A stretch of DNA of 9,226 nt from Desulfobulbaceae bacterium. GTDB taxonomy: Bacteria > Desulfobacterota > Desulfobulbia > Desulfobulbales > Desulfocapsaceae. A program made the translations under genes and the position numbers. Below the pieces are notes generated by a model. The model was not told the origin of the DNA, searched no databases, and was given only the letters and a program-made list of their open reading frames with translations. This document shows positions 1 through 6,512 of this stretch, piece after piece. The number at the start of each line of letters is the position of its first letter. Positions within the stretch are counted from its first letter, which is position 1. The stretch lies in the NCBI GenBank assembly GCA_030632405.1, contig DAOVUU010000058.1, positions 1-9,226 on the forward strand, in the 5' to 3' direction.

Positions 1-827
1 AAACTGGACGTGGAACTGTTAAAGCTACCTATGTTATTAATAGTGCAGGGCTTTACGGAGATATTCTTGACAACGATGTTCTTGGCAGCTGTGACTTTAC
101 AATAAAACCACGGAAGGGGCAGTTTGTAGTCTTCGATAAGGCTTCACACAAGCTGATTCGTTCTATTATTTTACCAGTACCAACAAAGCGAACCAAAGGT
201 ATTGTTTTATTTCCAACAATTTTTGGGAATATGGCAGTGGGCCCCACGGCAGAAGAGCAGGAAAGCAGAGATGACGCCTCTGTTGATGAAGCCGTCCTGA
301 ACAAGCTGTACGAACAGGCAGTCGCTCATGTTCCAGCCTTAAAAAACATTCCGGTAACTGCCACATATGCAGGTATCCGATCAGCCACAGAAAAACAGGG
401 ATATCGGATAACTGAAGATACAGATAGAAACTGGATCACCCTTGGCGGCATTCGCTCAACAGGGCTTACATCCGCCCTTGGCATCGCCCGTCACGTACAT
501 AATTTACTTGAAAAACAGGGTGCTGGATTTAAAACTAAGAAAAATCCCTCTGTCCCGCAGGTTCCGAATCTCGCCGAACATCTTCCTCGTGATTATGAAA
601 CAGCCGGATATGGCGAAATTGTCTGCCATTGCGAAATGGTAACTAGGCGGGAGATTACAGCAGCCCTTGAAGGCAAGGCTCCAGCAGGTAATCTCGCCGG
701 TCTAAAACGACGTACTCGGGCCGCAATGGGTCGTTGCCAGGGCTTTTACTGTTTTGCTCGTCTTGCAGAGCTGACCAAAGGGAAATTTGCAGATTCCCTC
801 GGGGCAGGAGAAACAGATGAAGAATAG
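1..827 (+). CDS. GlpA-like FAD-dependent oxidoreductase with C-terminal BFD [2Fe-2S] domain, 5'-truncated by window edge
   Basis: The reading frame is open from the first full codon at position 3 to a TAG at 825-827, giving 274 visible residues; the FAD-binding N-terminus lies off the window. The first part resembles the DAO/GlpA fold: it reads YVINSAGLYGD, then KPRKGQF, then FPTIFGNMAVGPTAE, and later TYAGIRSA and GGIRSTGLTSALGIA, the pattern of bacterial glycerol-3-phosphate/L-2-hydroxyglutarate-type dehydrogenases. The C-terminal part has a CHC pair (codons 624-632) and, 34 residues on, a C-x4-C pair in GRCQGFYC (codons 735-752). This CxC-x34-CxxxxC spacing is that of BFD-like [2Fe-2S] domains fused to such enzymes. 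It probably passes electrons from a flavin to the cluster and then to its partner encoded immediately downstream, whose start it overlaps. The substrate is unknown: glycerol 3-phosphate is the default for the family, but an amine or a gamma-glutamylated alcohol cannot be excluded. The family call is firm, the substrate is not. Confidence 0.85.
   Translation, partial: TGRGTVKATYVINSAGLYGDILDNDVLGSCDFTIKPRKGQFVVFDKASHKLIRSIILPVPTKRTKGIVLFPTIFGNMAVGPTAEEQESRDDASVDEAVLNKLYEQAVAHVPALKNIPVTATYAGIRSATEKQGYRITEDTDRNWITLGGIRSTGLTSALGIARHVHNLLEKQGAGFKTKKNPSVPQVPNLAEHLPRDYETAGYGEIVCHCEMVTRREITAALEGKAPAGNLAGLKRRTRAAMGRCQGFYCFARLAELTKGKFADSLGAGETDEE
806..819 (+). promoter_or_regulatory. Ribosome binding site fixing the start at 817
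   Basis: AGGAG at 806-810 sits six bases before the ATG at 817-819, inside the last codons of the upstream gene. It favours this start over the in-frame ATG at 787. Confidence 0.7.
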
Positions 828-1785
828 TGTGTTAGATACAATATATGATGTTGCAATTATTGGGGCGGGGCCTACAGGCCTCTCAGCTGCAACCAGACTT
901 AAAGAATCCGGTCTCAAACGGGTTATTGTCCTTGAACGTGAATCTGAGGCTGGTGGCATTCCTCGTCATTGTGGACATCCCCCCTTTGGTATTCGTGAGT
1001 ATTTTCGTGTATTAAATGGGCCTGCCTACGCAAAACGGTTGGTAAAAAATGCACTGCAGAGTGGTGTGATAATAGCCTTGAAAACCAGTGTTACAGCGCT
1101 TAATCCCCGTGGATATCTTGAAATTGTTTCCCCTGAAGGTACAGGGCAACTGCATGCAAAACGGGTGCTGCTTGCCACAGGAACCAGAGAAACTCCCCGC
1201 TCGGCCAGACTAATTTCCGGAAATCGTCCATTGGGGATATGCAATACCGGCACCCTTCAATCAATGGTTTATCTGAAAAACATGACCCCCTTCCGCCGCC
1301 CTGTTGTAGTTGGCACGGAAATAGTGAGTTTTTCTGCTCTTCTCACCTGTAAAAAAGCCGGCATCAAGCCTGTTGAAATAATTGAAGAGAATCAAAAACC
1401 CAGCGTGGCATGGCCCCTCCATTATGCAGCACGTTTTTTTGGTGTCCCGCTGCATTTGAATACTCGAGTTGTCAACATTATGGGGAAGGATCGGGTGGAG
1501 GCGGTACAAGTTATTGATCAAAAGGAGAATAGTCGGACAATTGAATGTGATGGTGTACTGTTTACCGGGCAGTTTACTCCAGAATCCAGTCTTGCCAGAA
1601 TGAGCCATCTGCAACTGGAGCAACAGACGGGTATTCCTGTCACCAATCAGTTGTGCCGCTGTTCCGACCCTGTCTACTATGCCGCAGGCAATCTTGTGCA
1701 TAATCCTGTTAAAGTTGCAGGAAAGTGCTGGAAGAAAGGTCGAATCGTTGCGGAATCGATTATACAAGATCTTGCAGATGGATGA
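817..1785 (+). CDS. FAD-binding oxidoreductase, GlpB/HcnB-like partner subunit
   Basis: This 322-residue flavoprotein has an N-terminal dinucleotide-binding motif GAGPTG (residues 16-21) after the strand YDVAII, a following acidic strand end at VIVLERE, and the ATGTRETPRSAR segment typical of two-dinucleotide-domain oxidoreductases. The second nucleotide-binding site reads VVVGTEIVSFSA, without GxGxxG, so NAD(P) binding there is doubtful; the electron partner is more likely the [2Fe-2S] domain of the upstream protein. The C-terminus (YYAAGNL, then AGKCWKKGRIVAESI) is the usual FAD-contacting end. I chose the ATG at 817 because AGGAG lies six bases before it and the protein then begins directly before the Rossmann strand; an in-frame ATG at 787 would add ten residues and lies deep in the upstream gene. 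The 11-base overlap implies translational coupling and a shared complex. Related heteromeric enzymes include opine, proline and HCN-forming dehydrogenases, so the substrate is open. Confidence 0.82.
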   Translation: MKNSVLDTIYDVAIIGAGPTGLSAATRLKESGLKRVIVLERESEAGGIPRHCGHPPFGIREYFRVLNGPAYAKRLVKNALQSGVIIALKTSVTALNPRGYLEIVSPEGTGQLHAKRVLLATGTRETPRSARLISGNRPLGICNTGTLQSMVYLKNMTPFRRPVVVGTEIVSFSALLTCKKAGIKPVEIIEENQKPSVAWPLHYAARFFGVPLHLNTRVVNIMGKDRVEAVQVIDQKENSRTIECDGVLFTGQFTPESSLARMSHLQLEQQTGIPVTNQLCRCSDPVYYAAGNLVHNPVKVAGKCWKKGRIVAESIIQDLADG

Positions 1786-1817
1786 AAATAGAAGTTAAAC
1801 CACATGAGAAATGCGGA

Positions 1818-2519
1818 TTAAGATCGTATAAAATCCATTATCCAACGCACAAACAGACCATTATCGGGCTCAATATCCAGTGAACTCAACCCGGATTCAA
1901 TGGTTTCAGGTGGTACTTGCCCTCTTCGCTCCTCCATCAAGGCCTCTGAGTAGGCTCTGTTCCATTCCGGATGCCCCTGGGTACTGAGAAAATGGTCCCT
2001 CCACTGGACAATAAAAAAGGGACAAAAATCACTCTCCGCAATGACCTGGGCATCCTTTGGTAGAGCAACAACCTGATCCTGATGACTGACCAGTAAGTTC
2101 AATTCATTCTTTTTTTCGCCCATCCAGTCAGGAGTATTGATAACACGGTTGGCTGCAACACCAAGTCCCCACCCTTTTTCTGACTTTTCGACCATTCCAT
2201 GGCATGCCGTTGCCATAATTTGATGGCCGAAGCAGATTCCTATCAATTTTTTTTTCTTAGCGTCCAATTGCCGGATAAATGTTATAAGCCTCCGGATCCA
2301 TTCCTGATCTTCATACACTCCGGCTTTACTACCAGTCGTAATATAAAGATCAAATTGATCCATATCATCCGGATAATGGCCATCCTGGCAATTGAAACTT
2401 TCAAATTCAAAAGAGCCGTCCATCGCATTAAACATATCCTGAATCATTTCGCTGTTACGACTGATTTGAGACTGAAACTCCTTCGGCACCTCACCACATT
2501 CAAGTATTGCAATTTTCAT
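1818..2519 (-). CDS. Class I glutamine amidotransferase-like gamma-glutamyl hydrolase
   Basis: The 233-residue product is a stand-alone class I glutamine amidotransferase domain. The catalytic triad can be read: Cys96 in the nucleophile elbow GICFGHQ, and His183 and Glu185 in TQGHPEW. There is no synthetase domain, which excludes GuaA/CarA-type biosynthetic fusions. As the last gene after a glutamine-synthetase-like ligase and an aldehyde dehydrogenase, it is best read as the hydrolase that releases glutamate from a gamma-glutamylated acid, the job of PuuD in putrescine and IpuF in isopropylamine breakdown; that function is inferred from context. It starts 40 bases after the aldehyde dehydrogenase stop. 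No good Shine-Dalgarno is visible, and the gap carries a tandem 7-base duplication (CAGCCTT twice on the plus strand, 2540-2553). It converges on the FAD oxidoreductase gene with 32 bases between stops and no obvious terminator hairpin. Confidence 0.85.
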   Translation of the reverse strand: MKIAILECGEVPKEFQSQISRNSEMIQDMFNAMDGSFEFESFNCQDGHYPDDMDQFDLYITTGSKAGVYEDQEWIRRLITFIRQLDAKKKKLIGICFGHQIMATACHGMVEKSEKGWGLGVAANRVINTPDWMGEKKNELNLLVSHQDQVVALPKDAQVIAESDFCPFFIVQWRDHFLSTQGHPEWNRAYSEALMEERRGQVPPETIESGLSSLDIEPDNGLFVRWIMDFIRS

Positions 2520-2559
2520 AATATTTAGATTTTTACTAACAGCCTTCAGCCTTAAAGAG

Positions 2560-3960
2560 TTACTCCGTCTTTACATAAAAAGATTTCGGCTGTGTCAAAG
2601 ACTCATACCCGATAACTGACAGACTACAGCCATGTCCGGATTTTTTTACTCCGGTCCAGGCCAGCTCAGGGTCAAGGTAATCGCAATGGTTGACAAAAAA
2701 GGTGCCGGCCTCAACCTGCTGCCCCAGCTCAATACCTCTGTCGCAATCTTTGGTAAAGATGGCGGCGGTAAGACCGAATTCACTCTCATTCATCAGCTCA
2801 ACCGCCTCATTATCAGAACGGACCTTTTGAATGCCGACAACAGGTCCGAAATTTTCTTCCTTCATTATACCCATTGTATGATTCACTTCAGTAAGAATCT
2901 GTGGTGCAAGATAAGGGCTGCCAATTTTATCCGGTGCAAATTCATCGGGAGAAATATGTGCTACCGCACCCTGGCTGATCGCCTCACGAGTCTGTTCACG
3001 AACAAAATCAGCAGCACCTGCGTGCACTAAAGGCCCCAGAGTCGTTTCAGGATCATCAGAACGTCCGAGTTTAAGCGCTTTTACCCATTCCACTGCTTTA
3101 CCTACAAACTCATCATAAACCAATTCATGGACATAAACCCGTTCGATACCACAGCATGACTGGCCTGAGTTAAAAAATGCACCCGCCATGGTGGCCTCTA
3201 CCGCCTGCGACAGGTCGGCATCATCACGTACATAGGCCGGGTCCTTGCCGCCCAGTTCGAGGCCGACACCGATAAACCGGCCGGAGGCAGTTTTCTCCAC
3301 CATCTCTCCGCCAGGTACCGATCCAGTGAAAGCTACATACTTAATTCGTCCATCCTTGATAACAGTTTCAGTGTCATTATGTGTCAGGTGCAGATATTGA
3401 AAAACAGTATCAGGCAATCCACCCTCCTTAAAAGCTGCATATAATCGTTCAGCACATAATGGGGTTTGCGCAGAGTGTTTTAAAATAACAGAATTACCGG
3501 CAAGGATGGCTGGAAGGACTGCATTGATTGCTGTTAAATAGGGATAATTCCAAGGCGCTATAACAAAAACAACACCAACTGGTTCACGCTGAATCCATCG
3601 GTCAAGACCAGGTTTTTTATCTATTTTTATCGGTGCTAATCCCCGGTCCACCAAATTGATCATGGTACGGGCACGTTCTTCCATAGCCGTTACTTCACCT
3701 GCGGCAAAGCGGATGGGACGGCCCATCTGCCAGCAGATTTCCTCAGCTATTTCGGCTTTTTTAGCGATAAAACGATCTATTGCTCTGGAACATAAAGCCT
3801 TACGTTCAGTTAATGCGACTCTCTTCCAGCCCTGTTGTGCTGTTCTGGCATTATCTATCACTACTTGAATATCGTGCGGATCTGCATATGCTCTTTCCAC
3901 ATATATGGAACCATCAATCGGACTGATAGTGGAAAATGTATTATCCATATTTAATCTCAT
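2560..3960 (-). CDS. NAD(P)-dependent aldehyde dehydrogenase, likely for a gamma-glutamylamino aldehyde
   Basis: The 466-residue protein has the full aldehyde dehydrogenase signature set: APWNYP (135-140), the cofactor-binding lysine in ILKHSAQTP (Lys161), FTGSVPGG (211-218), the general base Glu235 in LELGGKD, the nucleophile Cys269 in GQSCC, and EENFGP (368-373). It should oxidise an aldehyde to the acid in the cytoplasm. Placed between the glutamine-synthetase-like ligase and the amidotransferase, it probably acts on the gamma-glutamylated aldehyde, as PuuC does in the Puu route; the exact aldehyde is inferred (gamma-glutamyl-aminoacetaldehyde if the amine is ethanolamine). The ATG at 3958-3960 overlaps the ligase stop as TAATG, which indicates stop-start coupling. 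A second in-frame Met at residue 5 (MDNTFSTISPIDG) is an alternative start. Neither is preceded by a strong Shine-Dalgarno. Confidence 0.9.
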   Translation of the reverse strand: MRLNMDNTFSTISPIDGSIYVERAYADPHDIQVVIDNARTAQQGWKRVALTERKALCSRAIDRFIAKKAEIAEEICWQMGRPIRFAAGEVTAMEERARTMINLVDRGLAPIKIDKKPGLDRWIQREPVGVVFVIAPWNYPYLTAINAVLPAILAGNSVILKHSAQTPLCAERLYAAFKEGGLPDTVFQYLHLTHNDTETVIKDGRIKYVAFTGSVPGGEMVEKTASGRFIGVGLELGGKDPAYVRDDADLSQAVEATMAGAFFNSGQSCCGIERVYVHELVYDEFVGKAVEWVKALKLGRSDDPETTLGPLVHAGAADFVREQTREAISQGAVAHISPDEFAPDKIGSPYLAPQILTEVNHTMGIMKEENFGPVVGIQKVRSDNEAVELMNESEFGLTAAIFTKDCDRGIELGQQVEAGTFFVNHCDYLDPELAWTGVKKSGHGCSLSVIGYESLTQPKSFYVKTE

Positions 3961-5330
3961 TAAATAATTTCAAAATACCGATCCATCTCCCAGTCAGTAA
4001 TATGTTTTCGGAATTCACGTTCTTCCCACTCCCGTGATGCAGCAAAATGATCAACAAAACCATCTCCAAAAAGGTTCCGCGCCGCAGCAGATCCCTTCAA
4101 CGCCTGGGCCGCATCCCAGAGGGTCCTGGGCAAAGCCAGATGTTCCGGATGTTTCTGATCGTAACTATTGCCTTTAATCGGTACTTCAGGCTCCCACTGT
4201 TTTTCAATGCCGTATAACCCGGCACCAAGAGCGGCAGCCAACGCCAGATAGGGGTTCGCATCGGCCGAACCTAAACGATGTTCAACACGCTGTGATTTTT
4301 CGCTGCCCGGGATTACACGCAGAGCGGTTGTTCGATTTTCCACACCCCAAGTAGCATCGGTGGGTGCCCAGAACCCTGGTATCAGACGGGTATAGCTGTT
4401 AATGGTGGGTGCCATCATACATAACAGCTGCGGCATAAGTTTTTGCTGACCGGCAACAAACTGACGTTGAATATCGCTCATGTTGTGTTGCTTTCCAGCT
4501 TCGTAAAAGGCTGACCCCGAGCTATTTTTATGACGCAGTGATATATGAATATGACCACTCTGGCCGGGATAATCTTTTGACCATTTGGCCATAAAGGTCG
4601 CCATCAGACCATGACGCTGGGCGAGTACCTTTATAAATGTTTTAAACAGAGCTCCTTTATCTGCTGCATTGAGTGCATCATCAACGGTAATTGCAGCTTC
4701 AATAACTCCCGGCCCCGTTTCTGTATGGATCCCTTCCAGTGGAAAATCCATCTGTTCAGAAAGTGCAATAAGTTCATGATACAGTTCTGCATGAGTTGAA
4801 TTCCGTATCATGGAGTAGCCAAACCAGCCCGGTGTCATTGGCTTAAGGTTGGTATAATTCTTTTCACGTATACTCTCAGGTGTTTCATCAAAGAGGAAAA
4901 ATTCATACTCCAGGGCAGCAAAAGGATCAAATCCCATATCAACAGCTCTCTCTACAACCCGGCGCAGCGCAGCGCGAGGACAAACTGTTTCAGCTTTATC
5001 TGCAAACTCTGCTATAAATAAAAGCATACCGTCTTCAAAGGCTACCTCACGACATGTGTGAACCAGTATTCTGGCAGGTGCGTCAGGATATCCGGTGTGC
5101 CACCCAGTATATGTCACATTATCATACAGCTGATCATGGACATCCCAGCCAAGCGCCACATCACAAAAAGCAAAACCGTTATGCAGGGACGAAAAGAATT
5201 TTTCACGACTGATATACTTTCCACGCATAACACCGTCATTGTCAAACAGACCAACTTTGACATGGGTGAGGCCACGTTCTTCGACAATCTGCTTTGCTTC
5301 CTGTATTGTACTGACTTTTCTTGGTTTCAT
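3960..5330 (-). CDS. Glutamine-synthetase-family gamma-glutamyl-amine ligase (PuuA/IpuC/GlnA4-like)
   Basis: The 456-residue product has the glutamine synthetase fold: a beta-grasp N-terminal part, then the catalytic domain with metal-binding EYEFF (Glu141, Glu143), HTETGPGVIE (202-211), the ATP/metal histidine region SGHIHIS (258-264), the substrate-arginine segment NSYTRLIPG (311-319), ENRTTALRV (331-339) and VEHRLGSADANPYL (349-362). It would use ATP to join the gamma-carboxylate of glutamate to an amine. True ammonia-using GlnA carries FDGSS in the ammonium pocket; the corresponding stretch here reads FAFCDVALGWD (53-63), which argues for a bulkier amine substrate. A tyrosine (GNSYD, Tyr390) falls near the GlnA adenylylation site, but its surroundings differ and I would not infer that control. 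It follows the GntR regulator by 15 bases and is stop-start coupled to the aldehyde dehydrogenase. Ethanolamine is the favoured amine from the wider context; polyamines are the alternative. Confidence 0.88.
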   Translation of the reverse strand: MKPRKVSTIQEAKQIVEERGLTHVKVGLFDNDGVMRGKYISREKFFSSLHNGFAFCDVALGWDVHDQLYDNVTYTGWHTGYPDAPARILVHTCREVAFEDGMLLFIAEFADKAETVCPRAALRRVVERAVDMGFDPFAALEYEFFLFDETPESIREKNYTNLKPMTPGWFGYSMIRNSTHAELYHELIALSEQMDFPLEGIHTETGPGVIEAAITVDDALNAADKGALFKTFIKVLAQRHGLMATFMAKWSKDYPGQSGHIHISLRHKNSSGSAFYEAGKQHNMSDIQRQFVAGQQKLMPQLLCMMAPTINSYTRLIPGFWAPTDATWGVENRTTALRVIPGSEKSQRVEHRLGSADANPYLALAAALGAGLYGIEKQWEPEVPIKGNSYDQKHPEHLALPRTLWDAAQALKGSAAARNLFGDGFVDHFAASREWEEREFRKHITDWEMDRYFEII

Positions 5331-5345
5331 AAGTTTTTATTGGCT

Positions 5346-6098
5346 TCAAGACAATTGATATTCATTGAGTTCCAGCTCTAACGTGTATAAATCTCCCCGA
5401 CAATGTGAAATCATCAGCTCAACCGGGGCATTGAACTGATCGAAGGTGATATTTTTCATAAGAAATCCTGGAGATTTTTTAGGAATATTAAAAAATTTGG
5501 CCATTTTATCATCAAGAATAACAGCTTTAATTTCTTGAACGGATCTTTTAAGCTGAATTCCAAAATCCATTGTAATGATTTTGTACAGTGACCTGCTTAG
5601 ATCGTAATTTACGATATCTTTAAAAAGGCGATAAGGCAGATAACTCTCCTCATGAACATAAGCCGTTCCATTTCCTGTCCTTAACCGCTGAATCCGGACC
5701 ACTTTTTTTTGTGCTCCAAGGACAAGAATTTTGCTTATTTCCGCATCAACAGGAATGATTGTTTTATTTAAAACAAATGTTTTCTCTTTGATTTTCTGTC
5801 CATCGATACAATCCTTAAAACTCACAATTTTATGCGCATCGTGCTTAAGTTCGAAAATTGCCTGGCCGGATCTGACATATGTACCCAGTCCTTTCTTTCT
5901 AATCAAAACACCACTATCCACCAAACTGGAAACAGCTTGCCTCAATGTTGCTCTACTGACATCGCACATTTGGGCCAATTCAATTTCAGAGGGTAACCGA
6001 TCCCCTTCTTTATACGCTTCCAGATCAATCTGTTGTTTCAACCAATTTTCAATTTGAAGGTATTTGGGGATCGGATTACTAGTATCGACAATTTTCAT
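5346..6098 (-). CDS. GntR-family transcriptional regulator, HutC subfamily (UTRA domain)
   Basis: This 250-residue regulator has an N-terminal winged helix-turn-helix (about residues 8-77) with the family hallmarks PKYLQIENWLK, DRLPSEIELA, VSRATLRQAV and the wing RKKGLGTYV. The remainder (about 88-240) matches a UTRA ligand-binding domain, with VVRIQRLRTGNG, VHEESYLPY and, near the end, the ISHCRGDLYTLEL strand. HutC-type regulators usually repress their own operon and release DNA when a pathway metabolite binds. It is the first gene of the unit that continues into the ligase 15 bases later, so it most likely controls the gamma-glutamylation genes and perhaps the EutH unit on the far side of the intergenic region. 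The start is the ATG at 6096-6098, preceded only by a weak AGAG. The inducer cannot be read from the sequence; the amine or its gamma-glutamyl derivative is a reasonable guess. Confidence 0.9.
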   Translation of the reverse strand: MKIVDTSNPIPKYLQIENWLKQQIDLEAYKEGDRLPSEIELAQMCDVSRATLRQAVSSLVDSGVLIRKKGLGTYVRSGQAIFELKHDAHKIVSFKDCIDGQKIKEKTFVLNKTIIPVDAEISKILVLGAQKKVVRIQRLRTGNGTAYVHEESYLPYRLFKDIVNYDLSRSLYKIITMDFGIQLKRSVQEIKAVILDDKMAKFFNIPKKSPGFLMKNITFDQFNAPVELMISHCRGDLYTLELELNEYQLS

Positions 6099-6138
6099 AT
6101 GAACTCTTCAACTTCAATTTAATTACAGCTATAACAAA

Positions 6139-6166
6139 GATATAAGAGATGTACTTTCACATCCAA
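6139..6166 (-). promoter_or_regulatory. Candidate promoter of the GntR-led operon
   Basis: On the minus strand TTGGAT (plus 6161-6166) and TATATC (plus 6139-6144) are 16 bases apart, a plausible sigma-70-type -35/-10 pair about 40-70 bases before the regulator start. The match is moderate, and the AT-rich surroundings make chance matches likely. Confidence 0.4.
6148..6163. promoter_or_regulatory. Candidate operator: inverted repeat GATGT-N6-ACATC
   Basis: A perfect 5-base inverted repeat with a six-base spacer lies between the proposed -10 box and the -35 box, touching the latter. GntR/HutC regulators bind small palindromes of the GT...AC type, and this half-site contains GT/AC. A bound dimer here would block RNA polymerase, which is consistent with autorepression. 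Assignment is by position and symmetry only; no second copy was found upstream of the other unit because that unit's promoter lies outside the window. Confidence 0.4.
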
Positions 6167-6321
6167 AATTCAAATACAAACACCAGACACAATCAGTTCA
6201 TACAATTACCACGATTTTCTTATTGATCAGAAAAAAATGGTGAAAAGCCAACAGTTTCAACGTAACCATATAAGATTACAGTTGTTTTGTCACTATATAG
6301 TTTTAAAGGAGGCACTGCTAA

Positions 6322-6354
6322 ATGTACATCAGAAAAGAAATGTGCGGGAGATAA
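6322..6354 (+). other. Ten-codon frame behind a consensus Shine-Dalgarno; leader peptide or relic
   Basis: AAAGGAGG at 6305-6312, a full match to the anti-Shine-Dalgarno, stands nine bases before an ATG at 6322. The frame reads MYIRKEMCGR and stops at TAA. The site is oriented opposite to both neighbouring genes and has no convincing promoter or downstream gene. It may be chance, the start of a decayed gene, or a short peptide. Confidence 0.2.
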
Positions 6355-6400
6355 TAAACGGGGATGCTAAAAAAATTCCATCTATCGGGCTGAATCATTC

Positions 6401-6476
6401 ATTAAACGCGATGAGGGTACCAACCATACCTTTCCAGGAACGAACGTCGGCCAATACACCTCAATCGCGTCTTAAT
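6401..6476. repeat. Imperfect inverted repeat downstream of eutH, possible mRNA 3'-end hairpin
   Basis: The left arm at 6401-6416 (ATTAAACGCGATGAGG) and the right arm at 6459-6476 pair over 16 bases with two single-base bulges, enclosing a 42-base loop. It begins 37 bases past the EutH stop in the direction of transcription. There is no T-run immediately after it on the minus strand; a seven-base run follows about 24 bases later. It may protect or end the mRNA, but it is not a standard intrinsic terminator. The long loop and the absence of the integron GTTRRRY core argue against an attC site. Confidence 0.45.
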
Positions 6477-6512
6477 AAATAGAAAGTACTAAAACTGCGA
6501 CGAGATATCTTT

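Larger units (their letters stand above)
6099..6512. other. 414-base intergenic region between the two minus-strand units
   Basis: AT-rich DNA between the regulator start and the end of the EutH gene. The part near 6099-6170 holds the putative promoter and operator of the regulator. The part at 6401-6476 holds an imperfect inverted repeat. Between them is a consensus Shine-Dalgarno at 6305-6312 followed by a ten-codon frame. An 81-codon plus-strand frame (6237-6482) crosses the region, but its product has no recognisable motif and no ribosome binding site, so I do not call it a gene. No tRNA, CRISPR or insertion-sequence structure is visible. Confidence 0.7.

Noticed and set aside
787..816. 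Earlier ATG for the second FAD oxidoreductase
   Set aside because: It has no good ribosome site and would add ten residues before the Rossmann fold; the ATG at 817 has AGGAG at six bases.
1261..1767. 168-codon minus-strand frame inside the FAD oxidoreductase gene
   Set aside because: Antisense shadow of a gene with clear motifs; its translation shows no domain.
1786..1817. Bidirectional terminator between the convergent genes
   Set aside because: The 32-base gap has no hairpin followed by a T-run on either strand.
2632..3030. 132-codon plus-strand frame inside the aldehyde dehydrogenase gene
   Set aside because: Antisense to a fully conserved aldehyde dehydrogenase and without recognisable features.
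3960..5330. Housekeeping glutamine synthetase GlnA
   Set aside because: The ammonium-pocket motif is missing and the gene sits in an operon with an aldehyde dehydrogenase, an amidotransferase and a HutC-type regulator, which fits amine catabolism better.
6401..6476. Possible integron attC site
   Set aside because: The bulged hairpin shape is suggestive, but the RYYYAAC/GTTRRRY core sequences are absent and there is no cassette array or integrase.
6237..6482. 81-codon plus-strand open frame in the intergenic region
   Set aside because: No ribosome binding site, no recognisable motif or domain, and it runs through the inverted repeat; most likely chance.
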